Shown piece by piece: positions 1 to 6,143 of a stretch of 6,555 bases of DNA. Origin of the DNA: Filomicrobium sp. (GTDB lineage Bacteria; Pseudomonadota; Alphaproteobacteria; Rhizobiales; Hyphomicrobiaceae); assembly GCA_021775655.1 (NCBI GenBank), contig JAJFHK010000495.1:1-6555 (forward strand), read 5' to 3'. Each line of letters begins with the position of its first letter. Positions within the stretch are counted from its first letter, which is position 1. Below the pieces are notes generated by a model. That model saw nothing but the letters and a program-made list of their open reading frames with translations, made no database searches and was not told the origin of the DNA. The translations under genes were made by a program, and so were the position numbers.

Positions 1-1
1 C

Positions 2-193
2 ACTGTCCGCTGGGTCAGGGCTGACGACGAAAAAGCGATGAAGAAATTCATCGATCGATATCGCTCCTACATAGCCAAGGACCTCGATGGCGATTACGTC
101 TATCTCGCCCCGTCGATCTACAATCTCTCGACTACAAGAGACCGCCACGAGGATATCGAGTTCATCGACATCAAGACGGTCAATCCCGGCTAG
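2..193 (+). CDS. C-terminal part of an unrecognised protein (5' end outside window)
   Basis: An open frame runs from the window edge to TAG at 191-193, giving the last 63 residues of a protein. I do not recognise the family. The visible part is soluble and charged, with a lysine/arginine-rich helix-like stretch (KKFIDRYRSYIAKDLDGD, about residues 14-31) followed by an aromatic segment (YVYLAPSIYNLS) and a C-terminus rich in Asp, Glu and Ile. No membrane segment, cysteine motif or catalytic signature is visible. It lies on the same strand as cobT, 40 bases upstream, but a hairpin plus T-run between them suggests it may be a separate unit. That it is coding is inferred from the clean frame, alphaproteobacterial-looking codon use and the following gene start. 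Confidence 0.6.
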   Translation, partial: TVRWVRADDEKAMKKFIDRYRSYIAKDLDGDYVYLAPSIYNLSTTRDRHEDIEFIDIKTVNPG

Positions 194-209
194 CATACCG
201 GCCGTTTTT
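187..209 (+). terminator. Possible short intrinsic terminator after the partial first gene
   Basis: CGGC at 187-190 can pair with GCCG at 201-204, with a possible extra T-G wobble inside (191/200), and TTTTT follows directly at 205-209. The stem is only 4-5 pairs and overlaps the stop codon of the first gene, so it would be weak. The position, straight after a stop codon and before cobT, is what makes it plausible. Confidence 0.3.
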
Positions 210-233
210 CTAAATTGAAATGGATAGCAATCG

Positions 234-1265
234 GTGCCGACGACCTTTGCAACGCCCGCCGATTTTGCGGCAGCTCTAGATAAGCTTCCAATGGCGAACG
301 GCGTTCTTGAACTCGCCGCCCGCCGCCGCCAGGAACAGCTGACCAAGCCGCCCGGCTCCCTCGGCAAGCTTGAAGATATCGCCATCTGGCTCGCGGGTTG
401 GCAGGCGGACGGAAAGCCGAGTGCAGAGAACATGGAAATCGCTATCTTCGCTGGAAATCACGGAGTTACCGCACAAGGTGTTTCACCCTACCCCTCGACC
501 GTAACCGAACAGATGGTCGCGAACTTCAAGTCGGGAGGAGCCGCGATTAACGCCATTGCCGACAGCCTCGAACTGGGGTTGCGCATTGTCACGTTGAAAC
601 TCGACCAGCCGACTGTCGATATCTCCACCGGTCCAGCCCTGAGCGAAGAAGAGGCGCTTGAAGCCCTGAACGCTGGAGCCGGAACCCCGCATAGCGAGAC
701 GGATGTATTAATCCTCGGTGAGATGGGCATTGGCAACACGACCATCGCAGCAAGTCTTGCCGCCGCCGCGCTGGGCGGTCGGGGTAAGGACTGGGCCGGT
801 CCTGGGACAGGGCACGACAACGCAGGTGTCGCGAGAAAAGCTGCCGTTATCGACACAGCTTTGGCGCGCGCATCCAGGTCGGGCGAAATGAGTGCCTTTG
901 AAACGCTGCGCCAACTTGGTGGACGTGAAACCGCTGCTATTGCAGGAGCTATTCTTGGCGCTCGCTTAAAACGCATCCCCATACTTTTGGATGGTTATGT
1001 CGTCACCGCTTCTCTCGCACCGCTATTCAAAGCGAATCCTCGTATCGTCGATCATTGCCTAGCCGGTCACGTTTCCGCCGAGCCCGCACATGCAAAACTC
1101 CTTCACAGGATGAAGCTCGATCCAATACTTAATCTCGGCATGCGCCTTGGTGAAGGGACGGGCGCAGCACTAGCGGCGAGCATCGTTCGCGCGGCTGTTG
1201 CCACACACAATAAGATGGCGACCTTCAAGGAGGCCGCCGTGGAGAACCGACCCGATGCTGGATAA
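234..1265 (+). CDS. cobT: Nicotinate-nucleotide--dimethylbenzimidazole phosphoribosyltransferase (CobT; CobU in P. denitrificans naming)
   Basis: This cytoplasmic enzyme transfers phosphoribose from nicotinate mononucleotide to 5,6-dimethylbenzimidazole, giving alpha-ribazole 5'-phosphate for the lower ligand of cobalamin. The 343 residues match the family's usual length of about 340-350. Family landmarks appear in order: RQ..LTKPPGSLGKLE (residues 32-47), FAGNHGV, GEMGIGNTT (162-170), GPGTGHDNAG, LGGRETAAIAG followed by LLDGYV, and near the C-terminus MRLGEGTGAA (303-312). E307 there corresponds to the catalytic base known in Salmonella CobT (Glu317). The start is GTG at 234, with only a weak ribosome site upstream; ATG at 291 (residue 20) is the alternative, but it would trim the helix before the RQ motif. 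The 3' end overlaps cobS by 11 bases, so the two are probably translationally coupled. First gene of the nucleotide-loop cluster; nothing looks broken. Confidence 0.96.
   Translation: MPTTFATPADFAAALDKLPMANGVLELAARRRQEQLTKPPGSLGKLEDIAIWLAGWQADGKPSAENMEIAIFAGNHGVTAQGVSPYPSTVTEQMVANFKSGGAAINAIADSLELGLRIVTLKLDQPTVDISTGPALSEEEALEALNAGAGTPHSETDVLILGEMGIGNTTIAASLAAAALGGRGKDWAGPGTGHDNAGVARKAAVIDTALARASRSGEMSAFETLRQLGGRETAAIAGAILGARLKRIPILLDGYVVTASLAPLFKANPRIVDHCLAGHVSAEPAHAKLLHRMKLDPILNLGMRLGEGTGAALAASIVRAAVATHNKMATFKEAAVENRPDAG
1227..1244 (+). promoter_or_regulatory. Ribosome-binding region for cobS inside the end of cobT
   Basis: A near-perfect AAGGAGG lies at 1227-1233, 21 bases before the cobS ATG, and a second, weaker GGAG at 1241-1244 lies 10 bases before it. 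The closer GGAG is the better-spaced site for ATG 1255. No start codon in the cobS frame lies between the strong site and the ATG. Both elements are inside cobT coding sequence, which fits coupling of the two genes. Confidence 0.5.
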
Positions 1266-2106
1266 GTCCGACGGACCAGACGATCCGCATGCGCGAGTGA
1301 GTCCGAGCACGCCACTTCGCCGTCTGGGCGAAGAGTTCCTTTTGGCCATGACCCTGCTGACGCGAATTCCCGTTCCGCGCTTTCGCATTGAGACAGAGGC
1401 CGATCTCGGCTCAGCGTTCTGGGCCTATCCTCTCGTCGGCGCCCTTGTCGGAGCGATTGGTGCAGCAGTGTTTGCCGCTGCAGAAATGGTCCAGCTGTCG
1501 GGAATGCCATCCATTGTCCTTGCAATAGCCGCGATGGTGATTGCGACGGGTGCATTTCACGAGGACGGCTTCGCTGACTTCTGGGACGGCGTGGGTGGTG
1601 GACAGACACGCGAGCAGAAACTTGAGATCATGCGCGACAGCCGCCTTGGAACCTATGGCACCATGGCGCTGATGATCCTGTTTACTTTGACGTTGGCGCT
1701 TTTGGTGAATTTGAACTTCAACCTTCGCCAGTATTCGGGGCCAATTAGCGAAGCGATGGCTGGTGTGTTGATTTCCACCGCAGCACTACAGCGCTCAGCG
1801 ATCGGTCTACCGCTGTTGTTTCTCGAACCTGCCCGTAAGGAGGGATTGGCAGCCGATACGCCTTCACCTGGGTTTCTAAGGATCGCATCGGGATTCGCCA
1901 TCGCCTACGGACTGAGTGCGGTCTTTCTTGGCATGACGCATGCACTTTACGCACTCATTGCGGCCCTCACAGCCGCAATCTTCGTTGCAGCAATTGCCGC
2001 GCACTATCTCGGCGGCCGTACCGGCGACGCACTTGGCAGTGCCGCCTCGCTGGCAGGTCTCTTCGTCCTGGCGGTTCTGGCAGCGCTAACCGTTCGCGTC
2101 AGCTGA
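1255..2106 (+). CDS. cobS: Adenosylcobinamide-GDP ribazoletransferase (cobalamin synthase CobS; CobV)
   Basis: This integral inner-membrane enzyme joins adenosylcobinamide-GDP with alpha-ribazole (or its 5'-phosphate) to form adenosylcobalamin (phosphate), the last assembly step. From ATG 1255 it has 283 residues, slightly above the usual 250-260 because of a hydrophilic N-terminus (residues 1-24). Diagnostic motifs are FHEDGFADFWDGVGGG (101-116, with H102, D104, D108 and D111 in the family's acidic metal-binding signature), KLEIMRDSRLGTYG (122-135) and GGRTGDALGSA (253-263). Hydrophobic segments near 57-77, 86-100, 136-151, 211-231, 233-250 and 264-281 fit a polytopic protein. A longer frame opens at TTG 1198, but it would overlap cobT by 68 bases, adds arginine- and proline-rich sequence unlike the family and lacks a site; ATG 1255 is preferred. 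It overlaps cobT by 11 bases and lies 12 bases before cobU. Confidence 0.95.
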   Translation: MLDKSDGPDDPHARVSPSTPLRRLGEEFLLAMTLLTRIPVPRFRIETEADLGSAFWAYPLVGALVGAIGAAVFAAAEMVQLSGMPSIVLAIAAMVIATGAFHEDGFADFWDGVGGGQTREQKLEIMRDSRLGTYGTMALMILFTLTLALLVNLNFNLRQYSGPISEAMAGVLISTAALQRSAIGLPLLFLEPARKEGLAADTPSPGFLRIASGFAIAYGLSAVFLGMTHALYALIAALTAAIFVAAIAAHYLGGRTGDALGSAASLAGLFVLAVLAALTVRVS

Positions 2107-2118
2107 TGGAATAATCCG

Positions 2119-2649
2119 ATGGGCAACTTAACCCTCATCCTTGGCGGTGCTCGCTCCGGAAAAAGCCGTCGAGCACTTGCGCTCGCTGGCAACTACGCGC
2201 AACGCACGATTGTCGCGACTGCCGAACCGGGCGACGCCGAAATGGCCAAGCGTATCGCCGTCCACAAGGCGGAACGTGATGAAGTGTGGAGAACGGTGGA
2301 AGAACCGCTCGATATCGCTGGAGCCCTCGCAGCTTTACCAACTGAAAGTCAATTGGGCGCCGAGAAACGATCTGTCGTAGTGATCGATTGTCTGACGCTT
2401 TGGCTCAGCAACTTGATACATGCCCGCCAAAGCGTCGAGGACGAAACCGGCAAACTGTTGGCCGCGCTCAGCGTCTGCCCGGCCGATGTAGTTCTGATTT
2501 CTAATGAAGTCGGTCTCGGCATCGTTCCCGAATCGCCGTTGGGCCGGGAGTTTCGCGATCACCAGGGTCGTCTTAATCAACGCCTTGCCGAAGCCGCCGA
2601 TGTGGTCGAATTCGTCGCAGCTGGATTGCCCCTGAGAATGAAACCATGA
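2119..2649 (+). CDS. cobU: Bifunctional adenosylcobinamide kinase / adenosylcobinamide-phosphate guanylyltransferase (CobU; CobP)
   Basis: The enzyme phosphorylates adenosylcobinamide and then transfers GMP to give AdoCbi-GDP, the activated substrate of CobS. Its 176 residues are typical for the family. The N-terminal P-loop is GGARSGKS (9-16). ATAEPGDAEMAKRIAVHKAER holds H49, placed where the family carries the histidine guanylylated during the transfer (IxxH...R...W.T.E.P; W57 and the EEP at 61-63 follow). VVVIDCLTLWLSNLI (86-100) is the conserved second nucleotide-binding strand with D90. SNEVGLGIVPESPLGREFRD and a final AAGLPLRMK complete the family pattern. ATG 2119 is the start; the ribosome site is weak, so translation may depend on ribosomes arriving from cobS 12 bases upstream. 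The TGA stop shares the ATGA overlap with the following phosphatase gene. Confidence 0.96.
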   Translation: MGNLTLILGGARSGKSRRALALAGNYAQRTIVATAEPGDAEMAKRIAVHKAERDEVWRTVEEPLDIAGALAALPTESQLGAEKRSVVVIDCLTLWLSNLIHARQSVEDETGKLLAALSVCPADVVLISNEVGLGIVPESPLGREFRDHQGRLNQRLAEAADVVEFVAAGLPLRMKP

Positions 2650-3269
2650 ACAAACAGGTCTCATGTAATGGCGACGCTGTCAGCAAGTCGGAGGACGGTT
2701 GGCTGATCATGGTCCGGCATACCGCCGTCGACGAAAACCTGCGGGGCGTTTGCTACGGTGCAAGCGACGTCGATTTATCTGCCGAGGGCAGGGCTCAAAT
2801 TGGTTTCCTGGCCACAAAGCTTGCAGCATTGGTACCGAATTATATTGTCCACTCTGGCCTCTCCCGCGCACTGCGTCTCGCTGATTCCGTTGCAAATCGG
2901 CTGGGCCGAAAGCCGCGTATGGATCAACGCATAGCGGAATTCAATTTCGGAGAATGGGAGTTGCGCCGCTGGGATGACATCCACTCTGACGGACATGACA
3001 TCGCTCGCCTGATCCACGAGCCAGAATCTTTCGCCCCGCCAGGAGGAGAAACCGTTTTGCGCATGCATGAACGCGTCATCGATTGGTATAAAGATCTGCC
3101 GTCGCGTGCCCGCATCTTGGCCATCAGTCATGGAGGCCCCATATCGACGTTACGCGGTTCGCTCAACGGTGCGCCGCCTGCATCGTGGCCAAGGTTGGTA
3201 CCGGGATATGGTGGGCAGGTCCGGTTCGATTTGCCTAATTCCAAAGCAGCCGAGCGCAGGTGCAATTAA
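2646..3269 (+). CDS. Histidine phosphatase family protein, probable alpha-ribazole phosphatase (CobC-like)
   Basis: A 207-residue member of the histidine phosphatase (phosphoglycerate-mutase-like) superfamily. The phosphohistidine motif is IMVRHT (R24, H25), where most relatives have RHG. It is followed by GVCYGASDVDLSAEGRAQ, which resembles the CYGxxDxxLS stretch typical of alpha-ribazole phosphatases. FNFGEWELRRWDDI supplies the acidic region, and ISHGGPIS holds the second catalytic histidine (H162). About 18 hydrophilic residues precede the first strand, and there is no signal peptide. Its ATG overlaps the cobU stop (ATGA), so it is co-translated with the nucleotide-loop genes. That context, more than sequence alone, suggests removal of the 5'-phosphate from alpha-ribazole phosphate or adenosylcobalamin phosphate. 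Membership of the superfamily is sure; the substrate is inferred. A general phosphatase is the alternative. Confidence 0.88.
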   Translation: MNKQVSCNGDAVSKSEDGWLIMVRHTAVDENLRGVCYGASDVDLSAEGRAQIGFLATKLAALVPNYIVHSGLSRALRLADSVANRLGRKPRMDQRIAEFNFGEWELRRWDDIHSDGHDIARLIHEPESFAPPGGETVLRMHERVIDWYKDLPSRARILAISHGGPISTLRGSLNGAPPASWPRLVPGYGGQVRFDLPNSKAAERRCN

Positions 3270-3366
3270 AAAACATGTGACTGGACCAAAAACGCCTTCA
3301 AAGCGTTTCATCTTCATGCAGCGAACGCGCAGTTTGATCTCAATCCCCTGAGCCAGGAGGTTCTTC
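3270..3366 (+). other. Intergenic gap between the cobalamin cluster and the molybdenum hydroxylase genes
   Basis: This 97-base gap is the longest gap in the window and the natural break between two transcription units. It contains an inverted repeat, AAACGC (3290-3295) and GCGTTT (3303-3308), with a 7-base loop, and the A-rich and T-rich flanks could make it a weak bidirectional terminator. On the + strand the T content after the stem is poor (TTTCATCTTC). I find no convincing -35/-10 pair, but a promoter for the downstream operon would have to lie here if it is independent. Confidence 0.3.
3355..3360 (+). promoter_or_regulatory. Strong ribosome-binding site for the 2Fe-2S subunit gene
   Basis: AGGAGG lies 6 bases before ATG 3367. 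It is the best-spaced and strongest Shine-Dalgarno in the window, unlike the weak sites of the cob genes. This fits de novo initiation at the first gene of a new transcription unit. Confidence 0.8.
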
Positions 3367-3831
3367 ATGGCGAAATTCGCCCTCACAGTGAATGGCAAAT
3401 CGCACGAAGTCGATGTCGACCCGGACATGCCCCTCCTTTGGGTGCTACGTGATGAGCTTGGTATGACCGGCACCAAGTTCGGATGTGGCATCGCACAGTG
3501 CGGTGCCTGCACGGTTCATCTGGATGGTCAGGCACAACGCTCGTGCGTGACCCCCATCGAGGCCGCCGCTGGCGGTGAAATCGTCACGATCGAGTCTGTG
3601 GCGGGTGCTGAGGCGAAAGCCATACAAGACGCCTGGGTCAAGCACGACGTTCCTCAGTGCGGCTACTGCCAATCCGGTCAAATCATGAGTGCCGTCGCAC
3701 TCCTACGCGAAGTTCCCGATCCCAGCGACTCTGATATCGACGACGGCATGACCGGAAATATCTGCCGGTGCGCCACATACGTGCGCATCCGCAAGGCAAT
3801 TAAGACCGCCGCCGCGACCCTCAAAGGCTGA
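3367..3831 (+). CDS. (2Fe-2S)-binding small subunit of a molybdenum hydroxylase (IorA-like)
   Basis: This electron-transfer subunit of the xanthine-oxidase family carries electrons from the molybdenum centre of its partner to an outside acceptor. The 154 residues hold two domains. An N-terminal plant-ferredoxin-like [2Fe-2S] fold has C40, C45, C48 and C60 (CGIAQCGAC...C). A C-terminal helical [2Fe-2S] domain has C98, C101, C133 and C135 (CGYC ... CRC). All eight cluster ligands are present. Length and motifs match the small subunits of isoquinoline 1-oxidoreductase and related aldehyde oxidoreductases. There is no signal peptide, so if the complex works in the periplasm this subunit must be exported folded with its Tat-tagged partner, as is known for related enzymes. 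The next gene starts 15 bases downstream. The family is certain; the substrate is unknown. Confidence 0.94.
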   Translation: MAKFALTVNGKSHEVDVDPDMPLLWVLRDELGMTGTKFGCGIAQCGACTVHLDGQAQRSCVTPIEAAAGGEIVTIESVAGAEAKAIQDAWVKHDVPQCGYCQSGQIMSAVALLREVPDPSDSDIDDGMTGNICRCATYVRIRKAIKTAAATLKG

Positions 3832-3834
3832 CCC

Positions 3835-3838
3835 GGAG
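3835..3838 (+). promoter_or_regulatory. Ribosome-binding site that decides the start of the large subunit
   Basis: GGAG at 3835-3838 lies 8 bases before ATG 3847 and shares its last base with the in-frame GTG at 3838. It can serve the ATG but not the GTG, so the protein most likely starts at 3847, three residues shorter than the longest open frame. Confidence 0.6.
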
Positions 3839-3846
3839 TGATCCCT

Positions 3847-6084
3847 ATGCAATTCCTGTTTGATAAAGACAAAGCCGCACTCCAGTCCGAAGCAGTCCGC
3901 GAACCGATCGAAGCCAGTCGGCGCACTATTCTCAAAAGCATCGGAGGTGTTGGCGCCGGGCTTGTGCTTGGTTTGCAGTTGCCGGCCGCCGCAAAAGCGC
4001 AATCTGGCGCCGCAGCCGTGATCAAAGGAGACGGCGGCGCCAGCACGTTCGCTCCAAACGCTTTCGTTCGCATTGCCCCCGATTCAACTGTGACGGTTCT
4101 CATCAAACATATCGAATTCGGGCAGGGTCCTTACACCGGATTGGCGACACTTGTTGCAGAAGAACTAGACGCCGACTGGTCGCAAATGCAAGCGCAGTCA
4201 GCTCCCGCCAACACCCCCCTGTACAAGAACCTTGCCTTCGGTGTTCAAGGCACCGGCGGTTCGACGGCGATGGCGAATTCTTATGAGCAGATGCGCAAGG
4301 CCGGTGCTGCCGCGCGCCATATGCTCGTCGAGGCCGCAGCCGAAGCATGGGGCGTTCCAGTCGACGACATCACTGTTTCGAAGGGCGTGATCTCGCACAA
4401 GGAGTCGGGCAAAAGCGGCAAGTTCGGAGATTTTGCAGAAGCAGCTGCAAAGATGACCCCACCTTCTGAGCCCTCCCTGAAAGATCCCAGCGAATTCGTC
4501 CTGATTGGAACGCACCTGCCCAAACTCGACAGTCGCGCCAAGGCTACGGGGGAGGCCACGTTCACGATGGATGCAACGCTTCCAGGAATGTTGACCGTCC
4601 TGATCCAGCGCCCGCCGCTTTTCGGCGCGAAGGCAAAGAGCTTTGACGATACCGAGACGCGCAAAGTGGCGGGCGTTGTCGACGTGAAGCTTCTCCCGCG
4701 CGGTATTGCGGTTTATGCCGAAGGCTTCTGGGCAGCAAAGAAAGGCCGCGACGCCCTCAAGGTCGAATGGGATGAAACCGGTGCTGAAACCCGTTCGACT
4801 GCTGAAATAGTTGCCGACTATTCGCAGTCCGCGGCGACGACCGGTAAAGTCGTAAAGGAAGCAGGCGATGCCGAAAAGGTTCTCGATGCGGGCGGTAAGA
4901 CGATTGTGGCAGAGTATGTCTTCCCCTATCTCGCGCATGCCCCCATGGAGCCGCTCGATTGTCTCATCGAGGCCAATGAATCGAGCGCCAAGGTTTGGGC
5001 AGGTTGCCAGATGCCGACAATAGATCAAGGAGCGATTGCTCAAACACTTGGCCTGCGGCCCGAGGAAGTGAAGATCGAGACACTGTTCGCCGGAGGCAGC
5101 TTCGGACGCAGAGCCACACCCGTCGCCGACGTAGCCTATGAAGCCGCAACCGCCGTCGATGCGATCGGCCGCACTCGCCCCGTGAAAGTAATCTTCACGC
5201 GTGAGGACGACATTCATGGCGGCTTCTATCGGCCCCTGAACGTCCACAAAATGAAGGGTGCGATAGACGCAGAAGGCAACATCACGGCATGGGACCATGT
5301 CATCGTCGGCCAGTCGATCATGGAAGGTACTCCGTTTGAATCCATGATGAAGGACGGTATCGATCCGACAATGGTGGAGGGAGCCGATGATCTGCCGTAT
5401 GCGATTCCGAACTTCCGCGCATCGGTGCACAAGAAGACGCTTGCCGTGCCGCCGCTATGGTGGCGGTCGGTCGGACACACACACACGGCCTACTCCACCG
5501 AAACCTTCCTTGATGAACTCATTGCGCTGAGCGGCAAGGACCCTGTTGAAGCGCGTCTCAAGCTACTGGGTGACAAACACCCTCGTCTCACGGGCGTGCT
5601 CAAAGCAGTCGCCGAGTTGGCCGACTGGGGCTCTGCCGTCCCCGAGGCGCGCGCCCGTGGAGTTGCAGTGCACAAGTCATTCAACACCTACGTTGCCGAG
5701 ATAGCCGAAGTTGCGATGGGCGAAGAGGACGGTGTGCCGCGCGTACATAAAGTTTGGGTCGCTGTCGACTGCGGCGTCGCCGTCAATCCGGACGTCGTGC
5801 GCGCGCAGATGGAGGGTGGTGTCGGCTACGGATTAGGTCACATCCTTTATGCCGGTCTGACCCTCGACAAGGGCCGGATTATGCAGTCTAACTTCGACAC
5901 CTATCGCTCGTTGCGCATCAACGAGATGCCCGAAGTCGAAGTGACGATCGTGAAATCGGCAGAAGCCCCGACCGGTGTCGGCGAGCCGGGAGTTCCACCC
6001 ATCGGACCCGCCGTCGCCAACGCCTGGGCAAAGCTGACCGGTAAGCGGGTACGCAATCTTCCGTTCGCACCGATTGAAAGCTGA
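3847..6084 (+). CDS. Molybdopterin-binding large subunit of a molybdenum hydroxylase, Tat-exported (IorB-like, xanthine dehydrogenase family)
   Basis: The catalytic subunit hydroxylates an N-heterocycle or oxidises an aldehyde at a molybdenum-pterin cofactor; water supplies the oxygen. From ATG 3847 it has 745 residues, the usual IorB size. A twin-arginine signal is clear: SRRTILK (24-30), a glycine-rich hydrophobic core, and a likely AKA|Q cleavage near residue 51. Next come an IorB-type N-terminal cofactor-binding part ([27 protein letters not shown]), the hammerhead domain (from about 230, [16 protein letters not shown]) and the main Mo-binding region: GGSFGRR (416-422), [49 protein letters not shown] and [10 protein letters not shown]713 in that last motif matches the catalytic glutamate of the family. 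No FAD or cytochrome domain is present. It pairs with the small subunit 15 bases upstream. Enzyme class is firm; the true substrate cannot be read from the sequence. Confidence 0.94.
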   Translation: MQFLFDKDKAALQSEAVREPIEASRRTILKSIGGVGAGLVLGLQLPAAAKAQSGAAAVIKGDGGASTFAPNAFVRIAPDSTVTVLIKHIEFGQGPYTGLATLVAEELDADWSQMQAQSAPANTPLYKNLAFGVQGTGGSTAMANSYEQMRKAGAAARHMLVEAAAEAWGVPVDDITVSKGVISHKESGKSGKFGDFAEAAAKMTPPSEPSLKDPSEFVLIGTHLPKLDSRAKATGEATFTMDATLPGMLTVLIQRPPLFGAKAKSFDDTETRKVAGVVDVKLLPRGIAVYAEGFWAAKKGRDALKVEWDETGAETRSTAEIVADYSQSAATTGKVVKEAGDAEKVLDAGGKTIVAEYVFPYLAHAPMEPLDCLIEANESSAKVWAGCQMPTIDQGAIAQTLGLRPEEVKIETLFAGGSFGRRATPVADVAYEAATAVDAIGRTRPVKVIFTREDDIHGGFYRPLNVHKMKGAIDAEGNITAWDHVIVGQSIMEGTPFESMMKDGIDPTMVEGADDLPYAIPNFRASVHKKTLAVPPLWWRSVGHTHTAYSTETFLDELIALSGKDPVEARLKLLGDKHPRLTGVLKAVAELADWGSAVPEARARGVAVHKSFNTYVAEIAEVAMGEEDGVPRVHKVWVAVDCGVAVNPDVVRAQMEGGVGYGLGHILYAGLTLDKGRIMQSNFDTYRSLRINEMPEVEVTIVKSAEAPTGVGEPGVPPIGPAVANAWAKLTGKRVRNLPFAPIES

Positions 6085-6091
6085 GAAAATC

Positions 6092-6117
6092 GCGGCTGGT
6101 TCAGCTGGGCCAGCCGC
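6092..6117 (+). terminator. GC-rich hairpin between the hydroxylase genes and the TerB gene
   Basis: GCGGCTGG at 6092-6099 pairs perfectly with CCAGCCGC at 6110-6117 around a 10-base loop, starting 7 bases after the large-subunit stop. No T-run follows (CAACGAAACGGGG), so it is not a classic intrinsic terminator. It could cause pausing, protect the 3' end of the upstream message, or lower expression of the TerB gene. Confidence 0.45.
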
Positions 6118-6143
6118 CAACGAAACGGGGAAGCTGCAACACC

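Noticed and set aside
194..233. A cobalamin riboswitch upstream of cobT
   Set aside because: Only 40 bases separate the upstream stop from the cobT start, far too few for a B12 riboswitch, and no conserved B12-box-like sequence is present.
488..982. A 164-codon - strand frame inside cobT
   Set aside because: It is an antisense shadow of a well-supported gene, with low-complexity Ala/Ser/Pro-rich translation and no family features.
1198..1254. An upstream TTG start for cobS that adds 19 residues
   Set aside because: It would overlap cobT by 68 bases and add arginine-rich sequence not typical of CobS, while ATG 1255 has a spaced GGAG and a normal short overlap.
1103..1609. A 168-codon - strand frame across the cobT/cobS junction
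   Set aside because: The Arg/Ser/Pro-rich translation has no recognisable fold, and both genes beneath it are certain.
3067..3351. A 94-codon + strand frame overlapping the phosphatase end and the following gap
   Set aside because: It is out of frame with the phosphatase, has no ribosome site or family features, and its translation looks like random basic sequence.
3838..3846. GTG 3838 as the start of the large hydroxylase subunit
   Set aside because: The only Shine-Dalgarno (GGAG 3835-3838) overlaps this codon and fits ATG 3847 instead.
4198..5430. A 410-codon open frame on the - strand opposite the molybdopterin-binding gene
   Set aside because: It lies wholly inside a gene with clear family motifs on the + strand, its translation shows no known domain, and long antisense frames are common opposite GC-biased codons.
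5474..5485. A short AC dinucleotide repeat (ACACACACAC)
   Set aside because: It encodes the conserved GHTHT part of the molybdenum-subunit motif and is too short to count as a functional repeat.
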